Shown piece after piece: positions 8,851-16,997 of a DNA stretch of 64,000 nt (within the stretch, counting starts at the first letter, position 1; every line of letters begins with the position of its first letter). The translations under genes were made by a program, and so were the position numbers. Under the pieces are notes generated by a model. It was not told the origin of the DNA. It did no database searches and saw only the letters and a program-made list of their open reading frames with translations. The DNA is from Cyanobacteria bacterium FACHB-DQ100. GTDB lineage: Bacteria > Cyanobacteriota > Cyanobacteriia > Leptolyngbyales > Leptolyngbyaceae. The DNA is taken from the NCBI GenBank assembly GCA_014695195.1, contig JACJNW010000022.1:62001-126000 (forward strand), written 5' to 3'.

Positions 8851-9420
8851 TTAAGGCTTAACGACGACCAGGGTTCCAATCTGTACCTGTTTGTATAGCG
8901 CAACAACATCAGCATTCCTCATTCTGAGACAGCCATGCGAAACGGCTTGCCCTAGCAAGGAATAATCTGTCGTTCCGTGAAAACCAATCAGCAGTTTACC
9001 CTGCGATGTGAATCCGATCCAGCGCTGACCGAGCGGATTATCTTTGTGTCCGGGCGCAATCTTTTCCCCTGTAATTGGATGCTGCCATGCGGGATTCTCG
9101 TACATTTGCTGCACTTTAAAGGTGCCTGTCGGAGTTTCCCAGCCCTCCTGTCCGATCGCAATCGAATAAGTTGCTTCTAATTTCTTCTGTTCATACAACC
9201 GGACTTTACGATCGCTTAAATCTACAACTAATTCTCTTTCAATCACGGGGGATGGCTCTGGAGCCGGAGTCACGCTCACTTGAAAATTTGGCAGCTCAAT
9301 TTGAGGCATTGAGATCGCCGGAAGGCGCTGCAATTGCAGAAGCGCGATCGCGCAGCCCGTAAGAACGCAAATCGTCGTTAAGGCTCTAGCAAGAGACGAA
9401 TTTTGAACCTTTGTCGCCAT
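8851..9420 (-). CDS. L,D-transpeptidase (YkuD domain)
   Basis: A periplasmic cross-linking enzyme of about 189 residues that joins peptidoglycan peptides through L,D bonds or modifies them. One N-terminal hydrophobic segment (about 12-32) serves as membrane anchor or signal. The YkuD domain follows (about 72-189), beginning ELVVDLSDRKVRLYE; the catalytic motif is HGTTDY ... AVSHGCLRM with the nucleophilic Cys in SHGC and the paired His. The ATG at 9420 is preferred over 9435 because GAAGAAG precedes it. It is upstream of, and 22 bases from, the NUDIX gene. Confidence 0.9.
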   Translation of the reverse strand: MATKVQNSSLARALTTICVLTGCAIALLQLQRLPAISMPQIELPNFQVSVTPAPEPSPVIERELVVDLSDRKVRLYEQKKLEATYSIAIGQEGWETPTGTFKVQQMYENPAWQHPITGEKIAPGHKDNPLGQRWIGFTSQGKLLIGFHGTTDYSLLGQAVSHGCLRMRNADVVALYKQVQIGTLVVVKP

Positions 9421-9698
9421 TACTTCTTCATTCAAACTGCCACAATTATCTTATTTTGCCCGGAACCCCGACTGTAAGCCTTGAATCTCTAGACGCAAGT
9501 AGACCTACATCACAGGTATACCACTGTCAAAATGTCAACGTAGTTATTACGGCGATAATTTCACTCAACCGGACGGTCGGTGAATTTGAGAAACTATAAC
9601 CATGGTTAGATGAAGTAGCACTTGACAATGGTTCAATCTGCGATTCGGAATCTACAATGCTGGGAGTGTGGTGTTTCGGTTTAGAGGAGGACGGAGTG

Positions 9699-9845
9699 AT
9701 GAAAGAAAAGTTTTTTTTGGCGATCGTAATTACTTTTTCACTGAGCTGCCTGCAAAACTGGTCAATTCCGACTGCAACACAAATAAAAGATTCCATGCAG
9801 GAGCAAACCTATCACCTCGCTCGCGTTTGGATTGACCAGCCTTAG
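9699..9845 (+). CDS. Short peptide with a hydrophobic N-terminus
   Basis: A 48-residue frame starting MKEKFFLAIVITFSLSCLQ. Support for its being real: a strong GGAGG 8 bases before the ATG, a signal-peptide-like N-terminus (two Lys, then about 14 hydrophobic residues) and position at the start of an otherwise empty rightward interval before the sigma-factor gene. There is a Cys at residue 17 but the preceding residues fit a lipobox poorly. Function unknown. It may be secreted or membrane-bound. Confidence 0.45.
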   Translation: MKEKFFLAIVITFSLSCLQNWSIPTATQIKDSMQEQTYHLARVWIDQP

Positions 9846-9994
9846 GCGTATTTCTATTGCAGGAACTCTCCAGTAAGAACGGGCACGAGATATCCTAGAT
9901 AAGACCATTCGATCGCGCCCTTAAACTCGAAGGAACTTTTTCAACCCGTGTGCTGTCATCTATAGCGGAACGTCAAACATACCGTTATCCGCCC

Positions 9995-10654
9995 ATGAGT
10001 CAGTCCCTTCCTGTATCCTGGTCATCGATCGAGCCAAAGGTTCTTCAGAGTCCAGTGCAAGCAGAAAAACTCTCTAATTACGATCTAGTGTTGCAGTGTC
10101 AGACCGGACATCGCCCAGAGAAAGCCGTGTTTTCGGAACTCATGCGGCGGTATCAGTCTCATGTCGACAAAGTTTTGTATCATCTCGCTCCGGATTGGCA
10201 AGACCGCGCCGACCTCGCGCAAGAGGTCTGGATTCGCGTCTATCGCAACATTACCCGACTGAATGAACCGGTGAAGTTTCGGGGCTGGCTCAGCCGGATC
10301 GCCACGAATCTGTTTTACGATGAGCTTCGCAAACGCAAGCGCAATGCTTCTCCGCTGTCACTCGATGCGCCGCTATCGGTCGAGGACGGTGAAATGGATT
10401 GGGAAATCGCCTCAGCGACCCCGGGGCCGGATGAAGATTTGACGACGCGGGAATTTTACGATCAGCTAAATGAAGCGATCGCTGACCTACCCGAAGTATT
10501 TCGCACGACGATCGTCCTACGCGAAATCGAAGGGATGGCATATGAAGAAATCGCTGAACTGACCGGAGTTTCACTTGGAACCGTAAAATCACGGATTGCA
10601 AGAGCGCGTCATCGCCTCCAGTCCCAACTCCAGCAGTATCTTGACGGACATTAA
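9995..10654 (+). CDS. sigG: ECF (group 3) RNA polymerase sigma factor, SigG-like
   Basis: A 219-residue alternative sigma factor. Region 2 is visible at about 45-110 (ELMRRYQSHVDKVLYHLA, DLAQEVWIRVYRN, KFRGWLSRIATNLFYDELRK) and region 4 at about 150-210 (LPEVFRTTIVLREIEG, YEEIAELTGVSLGTVKSRIA). An upstream GTG at 9950 would add 15 residues. The next gene encodes a one-helix membrane protein of the anti-sigma type, so activity is probably held at the membrane and released on envelope stress. The name sigG follows the usual cyanobacterial designation for this subgroup and is an inference. Confidence 0.88.
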   Translation: MSQSLPVSWSSIEPKVLQSPVQAEKLSNYDLVLQCQTGHRPEKAVFSELMRRYQSHVDKVLYHLAPDWQDRADLAQEVWIRVYRNITRLNEPVKFRGWLSRIATNLFYDELRKRKRNASPLSLDAPLSVEDGEMDWEIASATPGPDEDLTTREFYDQLNEAIADLPEVFRTTIVLREIEGMAYEEIAELTGVSLGTVKSRIARARHRLQSQLQQYLDGH

Positions 10655-10815
10655 ACCCGCCAAGCGACGCTACAGACTTCAGGTTGGCTTTGATATTATG
10701 CTTCTAGACGTAACCCAAAATGAGAATTGTGCTTTGAGGAGTGGTTGATTACACTGATTTCATATCTTGCAGGCATTCTCAACTCAATGTCTTACCTCAT
10801 TGATAGTGACCCTCG

Positions 10816-11331
10816 ATGAACTCCAATTTTGATTCGCTCAATAACACTATGCAACCTTCGCCCGATTCTCAGTTAAACGCCCGCGATCGCTTTGAGTTAC
10901 TCAGCGCCTATTTAGATGGGGAAGTTACTGCTAGCGAGCGCAAACAGGTTGAAGAATGGTTATCTACCGATGCCTCTGTCCAACAGCTACATGCCCGATT
11001 ACTGAAGCTTCGTCAAGCTTTCCGCTCGATGCCGGCTCCAGCGCCGTCTCAACCTGTTGAAACAACGGTAGATCAGGTGTTGGCAAAAGTCGATCGCCGC
11101 CCGAAGCTCCGCTGGGCGTGGGGGGGTGCGGCAATAGCGGCTGCCTTTATGGGTGCAGTTTCGCTGTTTAGTGTGCGTCAAGCTCAATTTGCCAAAGTGA
11201 ATCCGCCTCAACAGCCGACGGTACAAGCACAACAGCAACCCGCTTCAGAAGTAACAGGCGGAATGATGGTGGCGCTCGATCGTCCAGTGGTATCGATCAA
11301 AGCTGCTGATACTTCAAAACAACGCAACTAG
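10816..11331 (+). CDS. Anti-sigma factor, membrane-anchored
   Basis: A 171-residue protein with a cytoplasmic N-terminal domain (about 22-70: DRFELLSAYLDGEVTASERK), one transmembrane helix (about 98-115: AWGGAAIAAAFMGAVSLF) and a Gln/Pro-rich periplasmic tail. The N-terminal helix pattern LSAYLDGE is that of RseA/zf-HC2-type anti-sigma domains, but the zinc-binding His and Cys residues are absent, so it would be a zinc-free variant. It lies 161 bases after the sigma gene on the same strand, which supports a sigma/anti-sigma pair. A strong terminator follows. Confidence 0.82.
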   Translation: MNSNFDSLNNTMQPSPDSQLNARDRFELLSAYLDGEVTASERKQVEEWLSTDASVQQLHARLLKLRQAFRSMPAPAPSQPVETTVDQVLAKVDRRPKLRWAWGGAAIAAAFMGAVSLFSVRQAQFAKVNPPQQPTVQAQQQPASEVTGGMMVALDRPVVSIKAADTSKQRN

Positions 11332-11352
11332 AAAGATTTGATGAATTTCTCT

Positions 11353-11385
11353 GCTCGTAGTGCGACCACTACGAGCTATTTTTTT
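11353..11385. terminator. Strong intrinsic terminator
   Basis: A perfect 10-bp stem GCTCGTAGTG/CACTACGAGC with a 4-base loop, followed rightward by TATTTTTTT. It ends the anti-sigma transcript and overlaps the stop codon of the convergent gene at 11376-11786. Confidence 0.92.
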
Positions 11386-11786
11386 GATTGCCAAATGCCA
11401 TCAGGGGCTGGAATCCCATTTAGACGATCGACTTGATCTAGAGTCATGACATACGCCCAAGCTAGACCGATAAAATCGCCGTTGAGAGCAAAAACTTCGA
11501 TCTCCTTGCGGTCATAATTATTGTCTAAACCAAACAGGGCGATCGTTTCAGGGTCGTGCTGTTCGTAATCGTCGAGAATTTCTAGAATGGCGCGATCGTT
11601 AAAACTTAGAAGATAGCCGTAAGTCGCAGCGTTTCCAGGAACGATCGCGGGATAGCCAAGCGGTAAATGATAAAGAGCTGCGCGAACGATCGCAGGGACT
11701 GCGGAAATTACGGAATCTCTACAGAGAAAATAGCTCGTTTCATCAGGTTTTAACGTGCCATAGACGAATACGTTGATAGACTGCAT
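11376..11786 (-). CDS. Gamma-glutamylcyclotransferase-like (AIG2) protein
   Basis: A 136-residue cytosolic protein. The start MQSINVFVYGTLKPDETSYF carries the YGTL(K) motif that binds the gamma-glutamyl moiety in the GGCT/AIG2 fold, and the middle part ILEILDDYEQHDPE contains the conserved acidic catalytic residue region. Members turn gamma-glutamyl compounds into 5-oxoproline, but the small AIG2 branch is often of unknown substrate. Length agrees with that branch. Start ATG at 11786; monocistronic, converging on the anti-sigma gene. Confidence 0.85.
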   Translation of the reverse strand: MQSINVFVYGTLKPDETSYFLCRDSVISAVPAIVRAALYHLPLGYPAIVPGNAATYGYLLSFNDRAILEILDDYEQHDPETIALFGLDNNYDRKEIEVFALNGDFIGLAWAYVMTLDQVDRLNGIPAPDGIWQSKK

Positions 11787-11825
11787 TGCAACACCAAAGC
11801 AATTTTGTTAATTCTATTTACTCCT

Positions 11826-12314
11826 ATGACTGAATTACCGATTAAGCGCTTAACGCAGCCGTTGATGGACTCGATCGCCGAACAAGCCCGCTCTAGTCCG
11901 CGTCAGCGCAAGAATCACAACTTTCATGAACATCACGATCGAGTGCAGCGATTTCTAAATGTGCTGCAACCCGGAACTTATGTGCGTCCCCATCGCCATG
12001 TCCGTCCGGCAGATGCAGACGGATTTGAGTTCTTTTTGGTGCTACAAGGCGCGATCGGGATTTTGATTTTAAACGAATCGGGCAGTGTCATTCACACCGA
12101 AAAAATTAGCGCAACGGGCACGACGCGAGGGGTAGAACTTGGAGAGGGAATGTTCCATACACTGATTGCATTAGAGCCAGACACGGTGATGTTTGAATTG
12201 AAGGAAGGGCCTTATGTGCCAATGGACGATAAAGACTTTTTGCCGCAATTTCCGTTGGAGAATACGCCCGACGCAAAGCAATGGATACAAACTTGGCAGG
12301 GCTATTTTGCCTAA
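11826..12314 (+). CDS. WbuC family cupin-fold metalloprotein
   Basis: A 162-residue protein. Cupin motif 1 is visible as GTYVRPHRHVRPADADGFEFF (metal-binding His, His, Glu) and motif 2 around GEGMFHTLIALE. The N-terminal KNHNFHEHHDRVQRFLN agrees with the WbuC family, small cupins often found near O-antigen genes; the reaction is not known. There are no sugar biosynthesis genes next to it here. The ATG at 11826 (MTELPIKRL) is chosen because an in-frame ATG upstream yields only a short tail lacking family similarity. Confidence 0.82.
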   Translation: MTELPIKRLTQPLMDSIAEQARSSPRQRKNHNFHEHHDRVQRFLNVLQPGTYVRPHRHVRPADADGFEFFLVLQGAIGILILNESGSVIHTEKISATGTTRGVELGEGMFHTLIALEPDTVMFELKEGPYVPMDDKDFLPQFPLENTPDAKQWIQTWQGYFA

Positions 12315-12316
12315 TT

Positions 12317-12371
12317 GTTCTACCAAAACCTTGTATTGCTCTACCAAAACATTGTAAGCAAAACATTGTAA
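12317..12371. repeat. Short tandem direct repeats between convergent genes
   Basis: TCTACCAAAACCTTGTATTGC, then TCTACCAAAACATTGTAAGC, then AAAACATTGTAAG: two near-identical 20-21-base units and a third partial copy. They fill the space between the WbuC-like gene and the leftward DUF4359 gene. No function is evident; replication slippage can explain the copies. Confidence 0.7.
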
Positions 12372-12374
12372 GTA

Positions 12375-12713
12375 TCAAAAACACTGTCCTGCAATTCCAA
12401 TGGTCTGAACTTCTGTATCTATGAACTTTGTACGATAGATGCTGAGCAACAGATGATTTTTGCGGTAGGTATGCAATGAAGTTCCTGAAGCAGTCACAGC
12501 ATTTGGTAGAGATATAATCACCGAACAAAACATTCCAGCCACTGATTTCTGTTCACAAATCTTGTTCTTGAGCTTTTCGGCAGCGTAATGACTACACGCC
12601 TCTTGGTCGGGATTTGTGAGTCCTAATACTGTTAGCACTACTAATCCAGCAGCAATATAAATTCCCCCGGGGCGATTGGGAGGTGAAGATTGCGGTACAA
12701 ACATCTGAGCCAT
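12375..12713 (-). CDS. DUF4359 family protein
   Basis: A 112-residue protein with one hydrophobic helix near the N-terminus (about 17-33, GIYIAAGLVVLTVLGLT) followed by TNPDQEACSHYAAEKL and, at the C-terminus, LLLSIYRTKFID ... QTIGIAGQCF. This TNP-start and SIYRT pattern is what I recall of DUF4359, a cyanobacterial family of unknown function, probably anchored in a membrane with its domain outside. AGGAGG lies 9 bases before the ATG at 12713. It is last in a leftward operon behind the small membrane protein and the broken gene. Confidence 0.72.
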   Translation of the reverse strand: MAQMFVPQSSPPNRPGGIYIAAGLVVLTVLGLTNPDQEACSHYAAEKLKNKICEQKSVAGMFCSVIISLPNAVTASGTSLHTYRKNHLLLSIYRTKFIDTEVQTIGIAGQCF

Positions 12714-12738
12714 GATAACAATCCTCCTGAAATAAAGT

Positions 12739-12900
12739 TTAGCGGCGTGAAGAGTTACGGCGAGACTTTGAACGGTTGCGAACAGTCGATCGCGGTATCC
12801 GGGGAGGCTGGAGTCTAATCGGGGTTGAATGATGCCAAGCAACTACAAGCCAAAGCGCGATCGCGATTCCTAGACTGAAGCCCAATAGTAAAGCGGTCAT
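12739..12900 (-). CDS. Small single-helix membrane protein
   Basis: A 53-residue protein, MTALLLGFSLGIAIALWLVVA, then a strongly basic tail (RSKSRRNSSRR). Its ATG overlaps the TGA of the preceding reading frame (positions 12897-12900, ATGA), the usual sign of translational coupling in an operon. That preceding gene is broken in this strain. Topology is probably N-out, C-in by the positive-inside rule. Function unknown; the coupling suggests it works with the large product. Confidence 0.6.
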   Translation of the reverse strand: MTALLLGFSLGIAIALWLVVAWHHSTPIRLQPPRIPRSTVRNRSKSRRNSSRR

Positions 12901-13213
12901 GAGAGTTCCTGCACTGCGATCGTATTGTTGCGCCACCAATCCAATCGCTTCCATAGGTCACGATCGATGTCCTCGCTGAGATAAGCGGCAATCTCTGTTT
13001 CGAGCGGATCGAGCGGTGTAATTGCTTCTTGACGCACCGAGCGCAAGTGATGGAGGCGATCGTAGATTTGTGCAGGATAGGCTTGATAAAGACAGTTAAA
13101 GTGACTGATCAGATCGACTAAGCATTGATAGCCAATTCTGCTGCAAAGCAGCTTGCGACTATCTTCTAGAGAAATAGTGTGTTGCGCCGCCTTAATAACA
13201 TAGCGATAACTTA
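12897..13213 (-). pseudogene. C-terminal part of a gene broken by the IS element
   Basis: An open frame with no start of its own, reading SYRYVIKAAQHTISLEDSRK and ending DWWRNNTIAVQELS, about 104 residues. It stops within the ATGA overlap with the small membrane protein gene. If the IS element and one copy of the TTA duplication are removed, this frame is in register with the 426-codon frame at 14545-15825, separated from it only by one TGA codon and eight sense codons. I therefore read both as one decayed gene. No family recognised. Confidence 0.78.
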
Positions 13214-14516
13214 GGACTGTAGATTAAATAAAGCCGGAGATTAGACCACTTGTGGTTGAGCAGTATAGTTCCATTGCGGCAGATGCTGATCAAAGACAAT
13301 GCTCATCGTTTGCTTAAAGTCCTCTGCGACTTTTCGACCCGTCTGATAGACTTTATCGACAACGTTGACCACCACCGACAATCCGGTTTGTGTTTTGGCT
13401 CTTTCCATCAAGTCTTTCACCAGGTCCACGCTTTCAAAAATCACGCCTTGACACGCGCGTGTGAGATGGGGGAACAATCGATGTTCAATGGGGTTGTACT
13501 TGGAAGTATAGGGTGGATAGTGAGCAATCCGAATCTCAACGCCTAGCTCGTTGACTAACGCTTGTAAGTCCTGCTTGAACAGGTATTGGCGAGAGCTATT
13601 ACTACCACCTCCATCACACAGCAGCAGGATGGATGTCGCAGTCGGATAGTGATGCCGCCCATGCTCTTGCCACCAATGGCGAATGGCATCACAAGCAAAT
13701 TCAGCCGTGTCATGACTTGTGCCAATTTGAAGGTAGCCTGTATTGCGTTGAAGATCATACAACCCATGGGGAATGGCAACACCCGTCGCAAGTGACTTCC
13801 AATCTTGATCAAATACAGCAATCGCTTCATCTTGAGTGTAAACTCGACCTGCACGATAGAGTTGCCCAATTAGTTCTCTTTTTTTGTATCCATACTCAAC
13901 ATCGGATGACCTGCTGCTTCATAGCGCGAGCGAATCGCTTCAATGTTCTCAAACTGAGCATTGCGCTCCGGATGCGCTCCGGTCGCTAATCGTTTTTGAG
14001 CTTTGCGTTTGCGATAGTGGTGCTTTTCTAAAAGTTGATCCACCACGGTCACACTAATCGAAATGCCTTCTGCTTGCATTAACTGTGCAATCTCCTGACG
14101 AGTGAGATGCGTCCACTTGATCGTTTCGCTCATCGGCGACCCTGCTGTATATTGAGCAATCACCTTCAGAAATGTCTCATCTAATCCAGGGTGTGTTTCA
14201 AAGGCTGATTTACGCCCACCTCCGGCACGACGAACGCGGCTTTGATGCAACTGAGTGTCATCTTGAAGTTCTCGCTTGCCCAATTGCATCGCTTCGTCAT
14301 CACAGCCGAAGAGTTGGCTGATATAGCTCAATCCACCTCGCCCTAATTTTAGGGCTTCGACTGCTGCATACCTGCGTCGGTCTTTCTCCGATAACGACTG
14401 GTAGAAGCGTCGCATTTGTTGTTCAACTTCAGGCGGATAGGACTGCATCGATTCACCAGGTCAATCTGAATTGCTCTAGCCTATCATTTACTCCGGTCTT
14501 ATTTAATCCTTGATCC
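13214..14516 (-). mobile_element. ISAzo13-family insertion sequence, 1303 bp
   Basis: Bounded by imperfect inverted repeats of about 27 bp: left GGACTGTAGATTAAATAA at 13214, right end read inward GGATCAAGGATTAAATAA from 14516, both continuing into a CCGGAG block. A 3-bp direct duplication TTA flanks it (13211-13213 and 14517-14519), in keeping with a family that makes 3-bp or no duplications. The single transposase gene is read leftward, in two frames. It is inserted into an unknown gene transcribed in the same direction. Confidence 0.85.
13241..14448 (-). CDS. ISAzo13-family transposase, read in two frames with a -1 shift
   Basis: DDE transposase of about 402 residues. The first frame (14448 to 13870) has the N-terminal DNA-binding part and ends just after the first catalytic Asp in MLSMDTKKEN. 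The second frame continues KRELIGQLYRAGRVYT, with the second Asp in LLLCDGGGSNSSR and the Glu in TSKYNPIEHRL. The join is at a run of seven A (13879-13885 on the opposite strand), where a -1 slip restores DTKKREL. This may be programmed frameshifting or a disabling 1-base change; the sequence alone cannot decide. Confidence 0.85.
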
Positions 14517-14544
14517 TTAGATGGAGTTGAATGCGTCCTAAAAT

Positions 14545-15825
14545 TCAAGCGTAAATCACAGCAATTTCAGCTTGCTCGATCGTGAGATCTTGTCCGGGAA
14601 AAGGCAGATTCCGCGCTCCAACGATCGGATGAAACTTCTCAAAATATGTTGCCTCAGCAATTTGGTGATAGTTCTGAACTGCGATCGGATAGTGCGCCCA
14701 ATGACTATAAGGCAATACGGCTCGATACTGAAGAAAGATAATCTTATTCGGGTCGCCTGTGTCGATGTCTTGATACCCTCGTTCTCGGCTACTGTACCAA
14801 TTGAGTAACTGCGGTACATTTCTTTGATGAGCTTTATCGATTCCAAGTAAGCGAATCACAAATGTCCCATTCTCTTGGTCACAGCTTCCTTTGAGTTCAA
14901 TAAACTCGAAGGATTGTCGATCGAGCTGTTTTAGCACTCTGCCTAACTCTGTCTCTTGTGGAAATCGGTGATAAAGCTCTGTCACAACGTGCAATCCAGA
15001 AAGCTGCGGCTGCAAGGTAGCTTCAGCTTGCAGTAGCAATTGAGTTTTGAACGCGATCGGATCAGCAAGGAAAGGCAGCAATTGAGACTGATTGAGCAGT
15101 GGATTGATCAATCGTTCGATCGCGCAAGCTTCTCCCGCTTCTGGCAAAATGCGCTGATATCCTCGGCTTAAGTCTGATTCTGTCTCATGAAGACAGAGAC
15201 CATTGGGGCATTCAAACTCAGGACGATAATGAATGAGGTGCTGTTGCTCAAAGGTGAGTGGTGTTCGCAAGTCTGCAATTGATCGCTCTGCTTGTTCGAT
15301 TCGATTGAGCAACTGACTGACAATCTGTTGCAGTTGCGCTAAGGTTTCAACGCTAGCAAGATGAGCCGCTCTAGAAATCACAGCCGAATAGTATCGATTG
15401 AAAGCATTGCTTCGCGCTGAGTTCCAGGGTTGTAGCTGTGATGCAATCTCTTGTTCGATTTGGGCGCTACGGAATCGATAGAATGGTGCTTGTCGTTTCC
15501 GTTCAATCTCCTCTAAACACTCTGGTACTTGTGTTGCAAATAAATCTAGGCACTCTTGGTATTGATTCACCTGATCATCAAATCGCACAATGTCTTCGCC
15601 TGCTTGGGTTTGAATGCGATCGAGCCATTTCAACAATTGCTCTAGAAACTGTCGAATTGCACAAAGCCCTGATGTTCGGAGTTTAATCGCCTCGGATAAG
15701 GATGTCGATAAAGACCAGGAAAGCCCAGTTCGCAGAAAGGCATGTTCATGACCGACTGAGAAAATATCATGTCCTCGATGAATTCTCACAAAGTAACTTT
15801 CATCCCTTCTGTTATCTGCTATCAA
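14545..15825 (-). pseudogene. N-terminal and middle part of the IS-broken gene, unknown function
   Basis: A 426-codon frame with no canonical strong start (TTG at 15825 or a GTG a little further in) that ends EIAVIYA and a TGA. Read through the TGA, it continues ILGRIQLHL and then into the fragment beyond the IS. Its own sequence is helix-rich to about residue 190 (many QxxL repeats), then mixed alpha/beta with CPNGLCLHE, and ends with LPYSHWAHYPIAVQNYHQI. I recognise no family. The first 40 codons overlap the opposite-strand gene at 15702, so the true N-terminus may also be missing. Confidence 0.6.
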
Positions 15826-16964
15826 AAATTAATGCTCATCGCGCCAAGCTATACATTTTTGCGTCTGTATCCGTACCTAGTGACGGTCGCCAGTGGGATA
15901 ACCTCACTCTACCGATTCGACTGCTGGAGAAGGCGCGGATATATGCGGCTCAGGATGGTGCAACATCAGAATACAGCTATTGGTCTGCCTACCAGAGCTG
16001 GTGCTATCTTATGCTGGCATATCTACGCGATAGTAACCACCCTAGTTCCTCTTCTAAGCTTGCCTCGATCACCTTTCAAGAATGCACAGATTGGGCGCGT
16101 CGATTGATTGATCATGCGCTGATTTGTTACTCTTCGCTCGGTCAGCAATGCTATCAGACGATCAAAGACAACGGTGGGAGAGTGACAAAACATAAACGAA
16201 AGACCAAGACTGGGCTGAAATACTATGAAGAGTATGGCAACGTTCAGATACAGATGTTGCCTTTTATCGAAGAAAGTAAAGCTCAAGATGAAGAAAACGA
16301 GCCAAACAAGGATTCACGCATTCTTCGGCTTGATTTATCGTTGCTTAAAATAGAGCGCGAAGTCTGGCTGGGCAATAGAGATATGATTCATCTACTAGGC
16401 ACTCATTCGGCACTGTTGTTGTTTCCAATGGGAATGCTGGAACTCTGCGAGGAGCGAGATCAACCCGCACAGCTTAAGAAGAAGGTACGAAAAGCGGAAA
16501 AGCTATTTACTTATGCTTGGGCAACCGCCGGTGATGGGGTTTTGCCTGAGCTTGAGGGCGATCGCTTGTATCTCGATCGTAAGCTAGAACTTGATGATCC
16601 AATCCTGGATCGAGAAGCGCTAATTCAAGGTTTATATCCACACCGATTAACGCAGTTTGCTGACTTGGGTAAGGTGTTTGCTGCGGTTTGCAAAGTTCTA
16701 CTGCTACCGGAGAATCCTGAAGAGGCTGAGACCCAATGGAAGCAGATTTGGTATCTTCTAGATGCGTTGCATGGTGGAGAACATAGTGGCCCTGAGACGA
16801 TTCTGGAGCAGCGGCGCTACAATGGGCACCTTTCGACGCATTTCAAAAATATCCGCAATTATTTTCATCTGTTAAAGAACACTCCGCTTGAGGGCAGTAT
16901 GATTGAAAGGCGCGATCGCATCATCAAGCAAGTATTTCAATACACCCTGGGGCGCAACGAATAA
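15702..16964 (+). CDS. Unknown helical protein upstream of the Ser/Thr kinase
   Basis: A 420-residue frame, mostly helical, with runs such as LPIRLLEKARIYAAQDG and LKKKVRKAEKLFTYAWAT that look like TPR-type or armadillo-type helix pairs, though no repeat unit is clear. A charged, probably flexible loop lies at about 160-205. No signal or membrane segment. No family recognised. The ATG at 15702 makes its start overlap the opposite frame by 124 bases; protein-like sequence becomes convincing only from about residue 46 (NAHRAKLYIFASV), so the start may be artificial or the gene 5'-truncated. The kinase gene follows by 33 bases. Confidence 0.6.
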   Translation: MSIKTRKAQFAERHVHDRLRKYHVLDEFSQSNFHPFCYLLSKINAHRAKLYIFASVSVPSDGRQWDNLTLPIRLLEKARIYAAQDGATSEYSYWSAYQSWCYLMLAYLRDSNHPSSSSKLASITFQECTDWARRLIDHALICYSSLGQQCYQTIKDNGGRVTKHKRKTKTGLKYYEEYGNVQIQMLPFIEESKAQDEENEPNKDSRILRLDLSLLKIEREVWLGNRDMIHLLGTHSALLLFPMGMLELCEERDQPAQLKKKVRKAEKLFTYAWATAGDGVLPELEGDRLYLDRKLELDDPILDREALIQGLYPHRLTQFADLGKVFAAVCKVLLLPENPEEAETQWKQIWYLLDALHGGEHSGPETILEQRRYNGHLSTHFKNIRNYFHLLKNTPLEGSMIERRDRIIKQVFQYTLGRNE

Positions 16965-16997
16965 GCTATCGGCAATGAATAAGCTATTGATAGTGCA

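Noticed and set aside
14545-14547. TGA read as tryptophan to give an intact large protein
   Set aside because: Cyanobacteria use the standard code, and the same gene is also cut by an IS element, so decay is the simpler reading.
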